Assembly: GCA_018398585.1 (NCBI GenBank)
Contig: JAGTTD010000015.1
Coordinates: forward strand, 25,005,478 to 25,069,477
Length of the DNA: 64,000 nt
Source of the DNA: Simmondsia chinensis
Lineage: Eukaryota; Streptophyta; Magnoliopsida; Caryophyllales; Simmondsiaceae
Reading direction: 5' to 3'
Shown here: in pieces, positions 10,400-22,547 of the stretch
Layout: each line of letters starts with the position of its first letter
Position numbering within the stretch: position 1 is the first letter of the stretch
The notes under the pieces: model-generated
Database searches by the model: none
What the model was told of the DNA's origin: nothing
Seen by the model: only the letters and a program-made list of their open reading frames with translations
Made by a program: the position numbers and the translations under genes

Positions 10400-13300
10400 A
10401 TGGGTCCAAAGCAGTGTCTCGTTTGCAATGAAGCGAAATCCAAATACAAGTGTCCGTCATGTTTCTTACCATAGTAAGCAGCACAAAGCTACTGCATCCT
10501 TCAATTTCTAGTGCCTTACAGATTGTGGGGTATCGAAAAATAAGAAAATTTTGAAATATAATGTGGATTTACTTTCAGTTGTTGATAATGATGATTAACA
10601 TCTATATATTTATGACTGCAGCTGTTCTCTAGCATGCTACAAGCAGCACAAAGGTAAGAAAAGTTACTTAAAATGCCTATTTTCTTTGAGCTATATGTTT
10701 CCAGTTATAAACCCTTTAAAGAAAAATTATCTTTTCCTTATCCCCCACTGAGGAATAAGGTGCAGATGACTTGGGGAATTGCTGTAGTAATCTACTACTA
10801 GGGATGACAACTGTGTAAGGTGGTTCATAGTTACGCGAACCGGAAGCGGGAACGAGGGAGCGCACAGTCATAGAAGTTTCTAAGCTTAGGAGCATTGAGA
10901 GAGCGCTTATCTTACTATGTATTATATGTATAAGAAAATTAATGAAGTATTGTTAATTGAGGCTTTAAAGTATAATATCAAAACAAAGTCAATATTAAGC
11001 AATAACCAAGAAAATGGAGTACCCCAACAAATAAAATCAATAAAATGGATTCCAACATGTTCATACAATTCAATCATTCTTTAAACCGAGTGATATAATT
11101 AGCCAACAAATCCCTAGGAGAACTCCGGATTGTTACTGTAGGTGCATTAGACCCCAGGAAGTCAGGAAGCTTAGAAAAAGGTGGGTAGGGGTAAAGCAGT
11201 TGGCCTAGATGGAATATCTATTGAGACATGAGAATGCATTGGAGAGAAGGGCATAAGTTGGTTTAGTAAACTATTCAACCAAATTTTCAAGATAAGAAGA
11301 TGCCTGACGAGTGGAGGAAGAGCACGTTGATATCGATTTATAAGAACAAAGGCGACATTCAGAGATGTATCAACTATAGGGGTATTAAACTAAGGAGTCA
11401 CACTCTGAAACTATGGGAGCGAGTCATAGAAAGAAGGTTATGGCAACAAACAGGGGTTTCTGGGAACCAATTTGAATTTATGCTGGGTAGATCTATGATA
11501 GAAGCCGTCCATCTCCTAAGGCATACTATAGAGTGCTAGAAGGATAAACATAAGGATCTACATATAATTTTCATTGATTTGGAGAAGTCATATGATAGAA
11601 TTCCAAGAGAGGTTCTATGGAGGGTCTTGGAGAAGAAAGACATCCCCGTATCTTATATCTGAGCCACTAATGACATGTATGAGGACGCATAGACCAATGT
11701 GCATACAACGGAAGGGGAGACAGATGCTTTCCCGATTATAGTTGGGGTATATCAAGGATCAGCCTTGAGTCCCTTTCTGTTTATTTTGGTTATGGATGAA
11801 CTTACTAGGCACATTTAACGGGGCGTATCTTGGTGTATGCGTTTCATGGATGATATAGTCCTAGTGGGAGAGTCAAGAGAAGAGGTGAATGAGGAGTTGG
11901 AACTTTGGAGAAGGGCCTTGGAATTGAAAAGCCTTATGACTTAGTAGATCCAGAATTGAGTATATGGAATTTAAGTTTTGTACTTCAATCAGGCAATGCT
12001 TAGAAGATGTGAAGATATGCATACCTAAAAAAGAATGTTTCAAATATTTGGGATCCATGGTGCAACAGGACTGCGGAGTTGACGAGGATGTCAACAACCG
12101 GATTAAAGTAGGACGGCGGAAGTGAAAGATAGCTTTTGCGATGCTATGTGATAGAAAGTTTTTGCTAAAGTTGAAGGGAAAATACTATAAGACGGTAGTG
12201 AGATCAGCTATGTCATACAGTGAGGAGTGTTGGCCAATTCAACAGTAACACAGCCAGAAGCTGAAGATGGCGGAGATGAGAATGTTACAGTGGATATATG
12301 GACACACTAGGAAGGATAGGATGAGAAATGACGTTGTAAGAAGCGAATTGGGTGCGGCCCTAACCGAGGATAAGTTGAGGGAGCAACAATTGCGATATTT
12401 TGGGCATGTTAGGAGCAGACCAACCACTGCCCTTGTCAGGAGATGCGAACAATTTCGTACTACGAAAGGGAGGAGAGGTAGAGGTAGGCCAAAGAAGAGT
12501 TGGATGGAGACGATTTGACATGATCTCACATACCTAAACCTAAATGAGGAGATAACCTTATATAGACTTGAGTGGCAGGTTAGAATAGGTGTAGCTGACA
12601 TAATATTTATAGGCTTACATGTTTGCTATTGTTGCTTGCATATTTTATTATGGGCAAAATATAGCAAGACCCCTTGAACTTTGCAATTAATCACAACACA
12701 CCCCCTGTACTTTCAATTTTGAAAAATAGTCCCCTGAACTTTGCAATTAACACGACAGACCCCATGCACTTTCAATTTCTAAAAACATCCCCTTGAACTT
12801 TGCAAAGTTAACACAATACACCCTTTGCGTTTTCAATTTCATAAAATAGCCTGCTGAACTTTGTTATTACACACACTTCACCCTCCGAACTTTGTTACTA
12901 AACATAAGACACCACTTAGACATTCATAAATTTCAAAATAAAAAAGTATGAAATTAAAAAAATTTGAATAAATTATGAAAGATACTTTTTAAAAAAAGTA
13001 TGAAAAAATATAATAATAATTTTAAATTTTATTTTTACATGTTTTAAAAAAAATATTCTTTTCAATATTCATTTTCAAATTTTTAATTTCGTATATTTTT
13101 TTTAGTTTTAAATTTTTAATCTAATTTTAGAATTTATTTTTAAAAAAATTATTATAGTTTCTCTTATAGTAATTTTTTATGGAAATTTAAAAGAAAATTT
13201 ATTGTCTTCTAAATTGATAATATTTTTACTAATATCAAAACATCCTTTTATCTTTTATCTAGGAATATAAAGCTCATACCTTTCGTTTAAAAATATAATT

Positions 13301-15332
13301 TCCTATCTTTTGTATATCATTTTTAATTTTATACAAAGCTCTTACCTTTTGTCTAAAAACATATATTCCTATATTTTGTATAAAACTAGAAAATCCCTTA
13401 TTTTTAATTTGATAGATTTTTTATTTTAAATTTATTAGTCTAATTTTTATTAAAGTTAAAAAATATTATTATATTTTTTTCAAAATTTCTCCAAAACTTT
13501 TTTCATAATTTGTTTTAAATTTTTAAATTTCGTATATTTTTAAAATTTTAAATTTATTAATGTCTAAGAGTGAGTAATGTTTAGTAATAAAGTTCGGGGT
13601 GAGTTGTGTGTAATAACAAAGTTCAGAGGGCTATTTTATGAAATTAAAAGTGCAGGGATGTGTTTTGTGTAATGACAAAGGTCAGGTGGTTATTTTATGA
13701 AATTGAAAGTGTAAAGGGTGTGTTGTGTTAATTTACGAAATTTAGGGGGCTATTTTTTAAAATCGAAAGTGAAGGGGGGTGTGTTGTGATTAATTGCAAA
13801 GTTCAGGGGGGTCTTATTATATTTTGCCATTTTATTATTTCCCTATTGTTGCTTTGTTGCTTGTTGCTTGTGCTTTATTGGTTGGTTTGTTTCATGTGCT
13901 TTATGCTTCTTAGGGTTGGGGGCTCTGGGAAACAGCCTCTCTTTATGGTAGCACCCTGAAGGGGTAAAGTTGCTACATCTCATCCCCCCAGACCTTGCTC
14001 TGGCAGGAACCCTTGTGGCACTGGGTTTGTTGTTGTTCTTGCTGTTGTATTGTTTGAATCTTGTTATCTATTATGTATCTTGTCATCAAAATAATTCATG
14101 ATTGTTCGAATCTTGTTTCTGTTGAGTTTGATACGTTTTAGAAATGTGAATTGCGTTTCCGAACATGAAATGTTAGCATTCTAAGAGTTTTTTTGCAACT
14201 ACGAGTTAGTGGGTGTTTCTTTCACCTGCGAAAGTGTCTAATTTTGCTCATCCTGATGGTGCAGAAAATCCATGTGCTAAGCCATCGTCTTCTGATAAAA
14301 AACCTGGTAAGGACCACAAAAATTTGCTGTCCTTCTGGTTGATATCTATCGCCATATGCTAATATGAACTTCTATTGTTGCAGAAGAAACTACAAAACCA
14401 ACATCTTCTGATGGAAAATCGAGTAAGGCTCAACTATATATCATATTTTACCAACTATTTTTCTTCAGCATCACATAGTTTTTAGGCACCAACGAAAGTT
14501 CCTATTTCAATATGTGTCATTGATTCTTTTTTCCTAGTATGCTTCAACTGTATATCTGTGCATGTGTTGCACTGTTTGTGTGACATCACAGGTGCTTTTT
14601 AAAATGTTTGCGTCCCTTTTGTCATTCTTTTGAACTTACAGTGTTTCCTTGGGTGTTTTGCATTTCGCAGAGATGTTGTTTAATTCAGTTAACTGAACAT
14701 TTTTTGAAGTGTCTTTTTAGAGGTTATGCTATTCTCTTCAGCATGAACTACTGAAAATTTTGTTCCTCCTATAGTACTTATCTTAGGTAAGGATAAATGA
14801 ATGTTAATATGACTCTTGAAAATTTTAAATTGGACCAAAAACATAAAAAGCCTGATCAGTCCTCTAGACACATTTCCAGGTTCAACTCTATACGTGAGCC
14901 TGGTAACATGGATGATTTCTGTTTAGTTGCCACTTATTTCAATTCCATTTGTCACCAGTTCTGTAGTCAAACTGATTCTTGACGTGCATTTTTAGCACTA
15001 ACTGAGTATGATTTCCTATTGCAGCAGCAATTCTTGAAACAACTCAAGAAAGACCAATTTATGTTGACGAGCCTGTTGAAGTTCTGGAAAAAACTCAGCT
15101 GGAAGCCATAGGTATGGAATTTTGAATAGCTTGAAAAACATAAGCCTATGCCTTTTACATCTGAGTGGAGAAATATTTATTTCCATTTGAACTTAATGAT
15201 TGAAATGAGATCGAGATTTGCCCCTTAGTTATTTCTTGATATATGAGTCCTTGTATGACGGTAGTAGGGGTCTTTAGAATTGAAATCCTCGGATTGGATC
15301 AAGAATTGTAATATATACATACATATATATAT

Positions 15333-15415
<83 letters not shown>

Positions 15416-18400
15416 CACACACACACACACATGCATGTCTACACACACACGCTTTCTTTAGAAAGCGCGAGCAACACATCATCACGTACCAAAGTAGCGG
15501 GACAAGAGCACAGATTGACTACATACTATAAAGGAAAAAGTTGCAAAGAGACTGCAGGGATTGTAAGGCTACCCCAGGTGAAGACCTGTCTACACAACAT
15601 AGGGTGCTGTGGGCGGATATAAAGGCCAAGAAGAGGGCCAAAAGAATCTGCAAACCTGTGCATACGTACACCCGTTGGAGGGAGCTAAAGGGGGAGAAGT
15701 ATAAGGTATACAAGGAAAGAGTGGAGGCCGAGCTCAGGGAGGACTTCGAGGGAGATACAAGCCAGATGTGGAACCAACTGGCCCAAAAGATGAGAGGACT
15801 GGCACGAGAAGTTCTCGGCACGTCAAAGGGAAGGGTACCAAGCAACAGAGAATCCTGGTGGTGGGGTGACGAGGTCCAAGAGAAGATTAAGGCGAAACGA
15901 GTCTGTTTCAAAGAGTGGGACCATAGCAGGGATGAGGATAAGCGACAGCGGTATATTCAAGCCAGGAGAGAAGCAAAGCGAGCAGTCAGAGAAGCACAAT
16001 CAAGAGCTTATGAGGACTTCTACAAAAGGATGGAGACCAAGGAGGGTGCGAGGGACTTATATAGAATCGCCAAAGCTAGAGAAAGGAAGACTAGAGACTT
16101 GGATAGAGTACAATGCATAAGAGGGGAAGATGGACATGTACTCGTGGACAGGCATCTAATTAAGGCTAGGTGGAAAATGTACTTCCACGAGCTGTTCAAC
16201 GATTAAGGAGGGACAGAGATATCCTTAGGTGATCTTCAAACATCTGAGGTGCATCAAAACCACTGCGACTGTAGGCAAATTAGCCCTGAGGAAGTCAAGG
16301 ATGCCCTGAGATCCATGGGAAGGGGTAAAGCAGTTGGCCCAGATGGCATACCCATAGAAGTATGGAAATGCCTTGGACAAAAAGGTGTCAGTTGGCTGAC
16401 TAAACTATTTAACCAAATCCTCCAGGGGGACAAGATGCCTGAGGAATGGAGGAAGAGCACATTGATTTCGATATATAAGAACAAAGGCGACATTCGGAGT
16501 TGCGCCAACTATTGCGGTATCAAACTAATGTGCCACACTCTGAAGTTGCGGGAACGGGTCATAGAGAGGAGGTTAAGACAACAGACAGAGGTGTCCGAGA
16601 ACCAGTTCGGATTTATGCCCGGGAGATCAACAATAGAAGCCGTCCACATCCTAAGGCGGACGATAGAGCAATATAGGGAGAGACAAAAGGACCTTCATAT
16701 GGTTTTCATTGATTTGGAGAAAGCATATGATAGAGTGCCAAGGGAAGTCCTTTGGAGAGTTTTGGACAGGAAAGGCATCCCTGTACCATACATCCGAGCC
16801 ATTAGAGACATGTATGAAGAGGCACAGACTATGGTGCGTACAGTGGATTGGGAGACAGACGCTTTCCCGATAACAGTAGGGGTACACCAAGGGTCTGCTT
16901 TGAGTCCCTATTTGTTCATTCTGGTTATGGACGAGCTCACTAGACACATCCAGGGATGTGTACCTTGGTGCATGCTTTTTGCAGATGACGTAGTACTGGT
17001 GGGGGAGTCGCGGGAAGTGATCAATGAGAAGCTGGAACTGTGGAGAGGGGTTCTAGAGTCGAAGGGTTTACGACTAAGCAGAGCCAAGACCGAGCACATG
17101 GAACTCAGCTTCGGTCCCTCTACCCTGCCTAGCCGGGAAGAAGTCAAGATTGGACATGAGGCCATGTCGAAGAAGGAGAGATTCAGGTACTAGGGGTCCA
17201 TGATACAACACAACGGCAAAATGGACAAGGATGTCAGCTACAAGATCAATGTGGGATGGCATAAGTGGAGGATGGCCTCCGCGGTACTTTGTGATAGAAA
17301 GTTCTCCTTGAAGCTAAAGGGAAGATACTGTAAGACGGTTGTGAGGCCAGCCATGGCGTATGTGGCGGAGTGCAGGGCGATGAAACAACAGCACACACTG
17401 AAGATGAAGGTGGCGGAGATGCGAATGTTGAGGTGGATGTGCGGACACACAAGGAAGGATAGGATCAGGAACGACATCATAAGAGGCAAATTGGGCGTAG
17501 CCTCCATTGAAGATAAATTAAGGGAGCAATGCCTGAGGTGGTTCGGACATGTCAGAAGGATACTGGACAACGCTCCAGTCAGGAGATGCGAACAGCCCCT
17601 TACTGCACTAGACAGAAGAGGCAGAGGTAGACCAAAGAAGAGATGGCTATAGACGATCTGACAAGACCTCACCCACCTAAACCTTCGGGAGGAGATGGCC
17701 TTAGATAGGGCCCAATGGAGGGCTAGCATAGGGGTATTAGATGATCTGGTTGGAGTAGGGTGGTCCAGCTTACTAGTGCTAGGTCCTCTGGGCGCACATA
17801 GGCTGTTTCTGGTTTTCATGTGCTAATACTTGCTACTTGCCTACTATCTCTATCCTTATCTTTGTCTCTACCTCTATATCTATCCATATCTCTTTCTCAT
17901 TATTTGTGTGTGCCATACTCATGCATTTGTTGCTTCTTCTGTTGTCAGGTCTTTGGCTTATTGTTGCGGACCAGCCTTTCAGGCTGAGGGTCCTCGGAAA
18001 CAGCCTCCCTTTACGGTAGCCCCCTGAAGGGGGAAGGTTGCGTACATCTACCCCCCCAGACCTGCTTATGCGGGAGCCCTTGGGGGCACTGGGTCTTCTG
18101 TTGTTGTTGTTGTCGTCTACACACACACACATACATATGACAGAATTGTTTCTAATATTAAAATTAGCTATATTGTCCATAAAAGTATTATTGAAGATCT
18201 CAATAACTAAAAAGCCAATGAACATATTTCAATTTGACTTTAAATATATTGCAAATCACTATCCTACTTGTAGTTTGTTCTGTATTTTTAGTCTTTAACC
18301 TTCACTGTAACTTTAAGATCAATGTGGGCAGGGTTATATAATTGATAAATATCTTACTTTAACTTAAATGTTTTAGTAAGAAAGTAAATTTGTGACAATA

Positions 18401-20376
18401 AAAACTCCAATTTATACTCTTTAATTAGCAGTTAGAGGCTTTGGTAGGTTTGATGCATGACCAGTAGGATCTTTCAAGGATCATAAGATTGTATTATGAT
18501 CCTGCCCTCAATATTGTTTCGTTCTTAAGGATCATAGGGGTCCTAGAAAATTAAGATTCTACTAGAATCAAGATTTATAGTTAATTGTAGAATCGTGGAA
18601 TTGTAAGATTTATGATCCGGATTTCGAGTTTAACAACTATGGTGACAGCTGCTTGTGGAGAGATTAGGGATGCACTGAAAGAAGGCGGCCTTCAAAAACT
18701 CATCCGTGACATAGACAGTTCTGCCAATCCAGAGGATGTGAGTACTGCACTTCTATACATTAGCTGCTAGCTCTTTTGTTTCTTTTCCCCTTGCGTATTC
18801 TGCAACAAATTGTCAGTCTGTGAGAAACCGTCTCGACTGAGTCTGCTCACGAGTGCTCGTCATAAAACTCAAAAAACTCAGCTCATATTGAGACCAAGCC
18901 GGCTCATTTGGTTTATCGAGCCGAGCCTGAGCCTGATGAAGCTCGAGCTCCTAGGCTCGTGAGCCTTAACAAGCCTAACCTTAATATACTTTATTAGCTT
19001 AAATATGTCCAACCAAGCCAAGTTTGAGCCTAAATGTGCAGAACCCGAGCTTGATCACTCCTAACAATATTATTTCTCTATATTATAGGACCTGGAGAAA
19101 GCAATGGGATTAGATATATTCCGCGTCTTCGCAGACAAGGTATTTCCTTTATTCTTCTACACATGCTTTCTTGTTGCCATCATGTATAAACGGTACTAAT
19201 GTCACTGTTGAATTTTGAAAATCGAAATAAGCGATATTTGACGATATCAGGTTAAACTTTTTTGGATTATAAAGAGCCTAAACTCTATAGAGATGAAGAC
19301 TTCAAATATTAAATCATTGAAGACTTCAAATATTAAATCAATGTATAATTTTTTTATGTTTATGGACTCATTTTACTTTTTGAGAAGTAAACGGTGACAT
19401 TTATTTTGGGATTGATGACTAGGTGCCTCTTTGAACTTGCCATGGAGGAATAGAATGCTTCTTTCTTTCTTTCTTTCCCCCTTTTTTTTTTTTTTTTGGT
19501 CAACATAAAACAACACTCCTTAAGGTTTTATGAGTGTTTAGGCAACATATAAATTCGTTTTTAAATAATAATGCAATCTAATTTTAAGCTTTTAGATTAG
19601 AACCAAAGAACTGATGCTTCCTTTTTAAAGCATAACTGGAGCATAATGAAGAATTTTTAGACAAAAATACTCACTCATATTTGAAAAAAATCGATTATAG
19701 AAAGAAGTGATAGCACAGCATGGCCAAACATATGTCCTCAATGACGTTCTTGTGGTCCGCCTGAATTTTGGTGTGATAGCATTGAGTAATGGGAATATGA
19801 GGATTTCAGGCATAGAAGCATGACCACCTTATGTCCTTGAACCAATAACCATCTTTCTGCTAACTTAGCTGCCTCTGAATAGATAAACTGCCAGGCTAGA
19901 GCCTCTTTGAGGCAAGGGGGGTGGTTTCGAGTCAAGATTCTTTGAGAAATATTATATCGCATAGAGTCAACAAATATCATTTGAAAATAGCCTTTTTTAG
20001 GATAGCACCCTGTAGTGGTAAGATTGTGTACATTTCACCATTCCCAGACCTTGTCTTGGCGGGAGCCTTTCAGGCTCTGGGTTTGTTGTTATTGTAGAGT
20101 CGACAATTGTCGATTAGAAAAATTGTTGGAATTCTCAAAGGAATACATTCTCGAAGGACCCTATGTCCTATAGATATAGCAAGTCTCGTTTGGGCTGCTT
20201 TACGAGCTTTGTTTGGTGCTTTTCAGGTTTTGTCTTCATCAAATCCCTAGAAGATTGACAATGGCGATTGCTTCTGTTTGTGACAGGAGATGCCGGGAGG
20301 TTTCTCCGACTCTTACCTCTATAATGTTCGCAGTGATTTCGGGGGGAATAAATTGTGTGATCATATGTTCTTGTAA
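10400..20376 (+). CDS. ZNHIT3: Zinc-finger HIT-domain protein, ZNHIT3-like (box C/D snoRNP assembly factor)
   Basis: Eight exons: 10400-10473, 10622-10653, 14265-14306, 14384-14422, 15025-15111, 18649-18737, 19089-19139 and, tentatively, 20287-20376. All have AG/GT borders and preserve frame. The N-terminus is a HIT treble-clef zinc finger with ligands in CCCC-CCHC order (C6, C9, C18, C21, C26, C30, H34, C39). After a Ser/Lys-rich linker comes the C-terminal region [15 protein letters not shown] and [12 protein letters not shown], which matches ZNHIT3-family proteins. Known family members help assemble box C/D snoRNPs in the nucleus with NUFIP. The product would be 138 residues before exon 8 and 167 with it. 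Exon 8 ([16 protein letters not shown] and on) does not look like the usual short family ending, so the true 3' end is unsure. Introns 2 and 5 are inflated by LINEs B and C, and intron 7 holds a LINE tail. Confidence 0.85.
11120..12600 (+). pseudogene. RTE LINE B reverse transcriptase, broken
   Basis: RT domain only. Recognisable pieces include [17 protein letters not shown] (11341-11391), the [20 protein letters not shown] segment, [10 protein letters not shown], and a catalytic FMDDIVLVG near 11845, so the two Asp residues survive. The C-terminal [12 protein letters not shown] and [19 protein letters not shown] parts are intact at 12267-12518. Several frameshifts and stops separate them. 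The RT is more diverged from copy C than copy C is from a clean reading frame, so B looks older. Confidence 0.85.
12652..13828. mobile_element. Foldback (long-TIR) Mutator-like element inside LINE B
   Basis: A 1,177-bp non-coding element. The left arm begins GGGCAAAATATAGCAAGACC and the right arm, read from the other strand, GGCAAAATATAATAAGACC; pairing extends over about 260 bases (12652-12915 with 13560-13828). Each arm is made of about four imperfect units of roughly 60 bases, each with CCCTGAACTTTGCAATTA- and CACTTTCAATTT-like words. A perfect 10-bp TSD, ATTTTATTAT, flanks it (12642-12651 and 13829-13838). TSD length and long TIRs fit Mutator-like non-autonomous elements. The core is AT-rich. 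Confidence 0.85.
15310..15430. repeat. (TA)n / (CA)n microsatellite
   Basis: An almost pure AT dinucleotide tract followed by an AC tract, in intron 5 of the HIT gene directly beside the LINE C insertion. Open frames across it give only Tyr-Ile or Thr-His repeats and are not genes. Confidence 0.95.
15451..18115 (+). mobile_element. RTE-clade LINE, copy C (5' truncated, youngest-looking)
   Basis: Inserted in intron 5 of the HIT gene. It is flanked by a perfect 13-base TSD, TCTACACACACAC (15438-15450 and 18116-18128). It begins inside the endonuclease domain ([12 protein letters not shown], matching copy A near 6570) and ends with the family 3' motif, GGGGGCACTGGGTC, and a TTGTTGTTGTTGTCG tail. 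The 3' UTR carries a pyrimidine-rich CTATATCTATCC stretch. Confidence 0.95.
15452..17826 (+). pseudogene. RTE LINE C endonuclease (C-terminal part) and reverse transcriptase, nonsense mutations only
   Basis: One continuous frame through about 790 codons with no frameshift that I can see, interrupted by a handful of stops: near 15527, 16204-16206, 17191-17193, 17650-17652 and shortly after. The endonuclease end ([12 protein letters not shown]) is followed by a basic linker (15700-16200). The RT shows [66 protein letters not shown] and an intact catalytic FADDVVLVG near 16980. The C-terminal [14 protein letters not shown] and LRWFGHVRR region is complete. Frame ends at TAA 17824-17826. Of the copies here it is the closest to functional. 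Confidence 0.92.
19974..20094 (+). mobile_element. Very short RTE LINE 3' tail (121 bp) with TSD
   Basis: Only the last ~120 bases of the RTE family are present: the GATAGCACCCTG, CCCAGACCTTG and GGGAGCC words and a TTGTTGTTATTG tail. Near-perfect TSDs TAGAGTCAACAA (19962-19973) and TAGAGTCGACAA (20095-20106) flank it, differing at one base. It lies in the HIT gene intron before the putative last exon. Confidence 0.85.
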
Positions 20377-22391
20377 CAGGTAGGAAGTCATTTGTTTACT
20401 AGTGCTTCAACTTTTATATGCCAATGTGCTTCAGTAACCCATTTTTTCGTGAATTAAGTTTGATGTCCAACATCAATATAGAGCGGACGAATATGAAGCG
20501 AATAGTCTGTTAAACCACCCATGTCATCCAAAAGAAAGAAGAACTTTTCTAATTGATCAAAGTTTTAGTAAATTGAATAGGCTATTCCATCAATGATATA
20601 TGATCTAATATAATGCTTTTGGTTTAGCTCGAGTCCGAGCCTAGTAAAGTCGGTGTAACCAAGCCCGAGTCCCAACCTGCAACTTAATTATTAAAACAAT
20701 CAATATAATCTAGGGCCTTTGTCTAACTCTCAACTCAAAATCAAGTTCTAATTCTCAGAAAGAGTTAACATGACATTTCCATACATAAATTCTCTAAAGC
20801 AAAAGGAGTGACATTCTAAGGTCATTGCTTACTTGCGGTTCCAGTCTTCCGGAGAAACTCAACGTGCAAATGGATATTGTTTTCTCGATAATTTAAATAT
20901 AAGCCTGAGAAAGCACAATAGTACAGGTATTGAAGACAAACAAAAAAACTCAGAAACACCTAATGCAGTAGGTTGCCCACCACCTTGGACACTAAAGCAA
21001 ACAAACGCATTGACAAAGGCAAACCTCACACTAAAGGCATTAAAAATAAACATCAAAAGACAATGGAAAAGAGCAACCTAAAAAAACACACCAAAGTAGG
21101 CCTAACCTAACGACAATCAAAATGTCCACGCCAAGAAGGGCTAAAAAACCCGATATAGACCACAATAAGACAACAACGAATAACATGAGGGCTAAACTAG
21201 AAGTGACGCTTAATACACTTTAAAAATATATCTTTAACTCACTTTATTCGATGGCTTACATTTTCTTGATCCTCTTTACGAGAAATTCTTTCGATTCTTC
21301 TTGATTACCTTTTGCGAACTGATTTACCATGATAGAGTCGCCATCATCAAAGCTTAGACCAAGTTTTTTTTTTTTTTTTTTTTTTTTTTTTCTGATATCA
21401 CATGCTTCTTTAGCATACACCAAGTCATCCTCGGTGAATTCTTTAGGCTCCTCCTCGGCCCTGACCTTATCACTCCCCTTCTCTTATGATTCTTTGAATT
21501 GGGCTTCTTACGAGCCTTCTTTTCTCAACTATAATTGATTTCCATGTCCTTCAAAAATTCTTGGAAAACTTTCTTTTCTAGTGTTTTCTTTTTATGAATC
21601 TTAGCTGTCCTACCCTCTTTTGAGGTGGTGGATTATTAGAGACCCTAGGATGTACCCTTCTCCCACCTGCTGTGCTCGAATCTTCTGATTGAGGGATATG
21701 GAGATTTGATTCAAAATTAACCGCACCTCCACCATCCTCCTTATCATTGCTCCGGGGTTGTTGAACTTACTCTTCACCATTTGGGACAATAACAATAGAA
21801 GTAGTGGCAAATTCTCTATTATTATCCACATGGATTCATGCACAGGTAACCATAGTTATAGGTTCTGCGACTCAAGGCTCAAAACCCGAAGGAACAGAAG
21901 GATACTTGAAGCTGGATCCATATAGAATCAAGAGTTTGGCCACCCAAATCATGATCCAGCTGGAGAATCTCCTCTAACTCAACTCCCTTTTCCCCTTAAA
22001 AGCTCGAAGAATCAGGGCCCTGCATTTCTTTTCCTAATTCCACTTGACGGAAAGAAGCTTGACAACTCTCCATGGGAGCAATATAGGCCTAGGTATTTAT
22101 AATTTTTCTTTTCATTGTATTCCTTATTAATATATATAGTTGAATTTTATGTTTCTAATTTGTGTATGTGATCATATAGGAAAATACAATGAGATTACAC
22201 AATAATTTTAATAATTATTTTTAAAGTTATTTATGCTCTTAATAATATAATAGAAAATTATTAACTGGATTGTAAAAAATAACATTAAATCAGTGGCTTT
22301 TGTATTTGATATATATAAGAACATGAATTGAATATATTTTTAGGTATCTATAATATTATTGATTAATTTAAAGCATGGAAAACAATGCAAC
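20377..22391. other. Intergenic region, no gene recognised
   Basis: No convincing exon. A 28-base T run at 21364-21391 could be the poly(A) end of a minus-strand retroelement covering roughly 21392-22080. The minus-strand translations there are charged and broken, vaguely like a plant L1 ORF1, but I could not confirm this or find a TSD. The 82-codon open frame at 20833-21081 resembles nothing I know. Confidence 0.35.
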
Positions 22392-22520
22392 GTAGATGAT
22401 GCAGCACGTGAAATGAGAAAATAGGGGTACGGGAGGTTCACAGCCTTCCTTTTAATTTTATTACAACAACAACAAAAAACCCAGTGCCTTCAAGGGCTCC
22501 CGCAAAAGCAGGGTCTTTTT

Positions 22521-22547
22521 GGGGGGGGGGGGGGGGGGGGGGGGGGG
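22521..22547. repeat. 27-base G homopolymer (C run on the LINE D sense strand)
   Basis: In the other RTE copies the same place has only about six to eight C residues before AGACC. Here the run is 27. It may be replication slippage or a base-calling/assembly artefact, and could form a G-quadruplex on the + strand. Confidence 0.95.

Larger units (their letters stand above)
11109..14047 (+). mobile_element. RTE-clade LINE, copy B (5' truncated, split by a MULE)
   Basis: Sits in intron 2 of the HIT gene. It starts just before the RT domain (the CTAGGAGAACTCC word matches copy A near 7332) and ends in the family 3' motif and a TTGTTGTTGTTC tail near 14030-14047. Relative to copy A it lacks about 23 bases right after its start. 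The body is interrupted by the foldback element 12652-13828, inserted in the 3' UTR. I could not find a TSD. Confidence 0.85.

Noticed and set aside
14048..14117. ATTGTTTGAATCTTGTT and ATTGTTCGAATCTTGTT, 53 bases apart, as a TSD for LINE B
   Set aside because: Both copies lie on the 3' side of the LINE tail, so they do not flank the element.
15225..15531. Tyr-Ile and Thr-His repeat frames
   Set aside because: Translation of the (TA)n/(CA)n microsatellite.
17238..17819. 193-codon minus-strand frame across LINE C
   Set aside because: Antisense shadow of the RTE RT; similar antisense frames occur in LINE A and, on the + strand, in LINE D.
20833..21081. 82-codon frame on the + strand
   Set aside because: No recognisable motif, no flanking exon signals, no neighbours that support it.
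21364..22080. Minus-strand L1 fragment ending in the T28 run
   Set aside because: The poly(T) is suggestive but no RT or endonuclease motif and no TSD were found, so I did not annotate it as an element.
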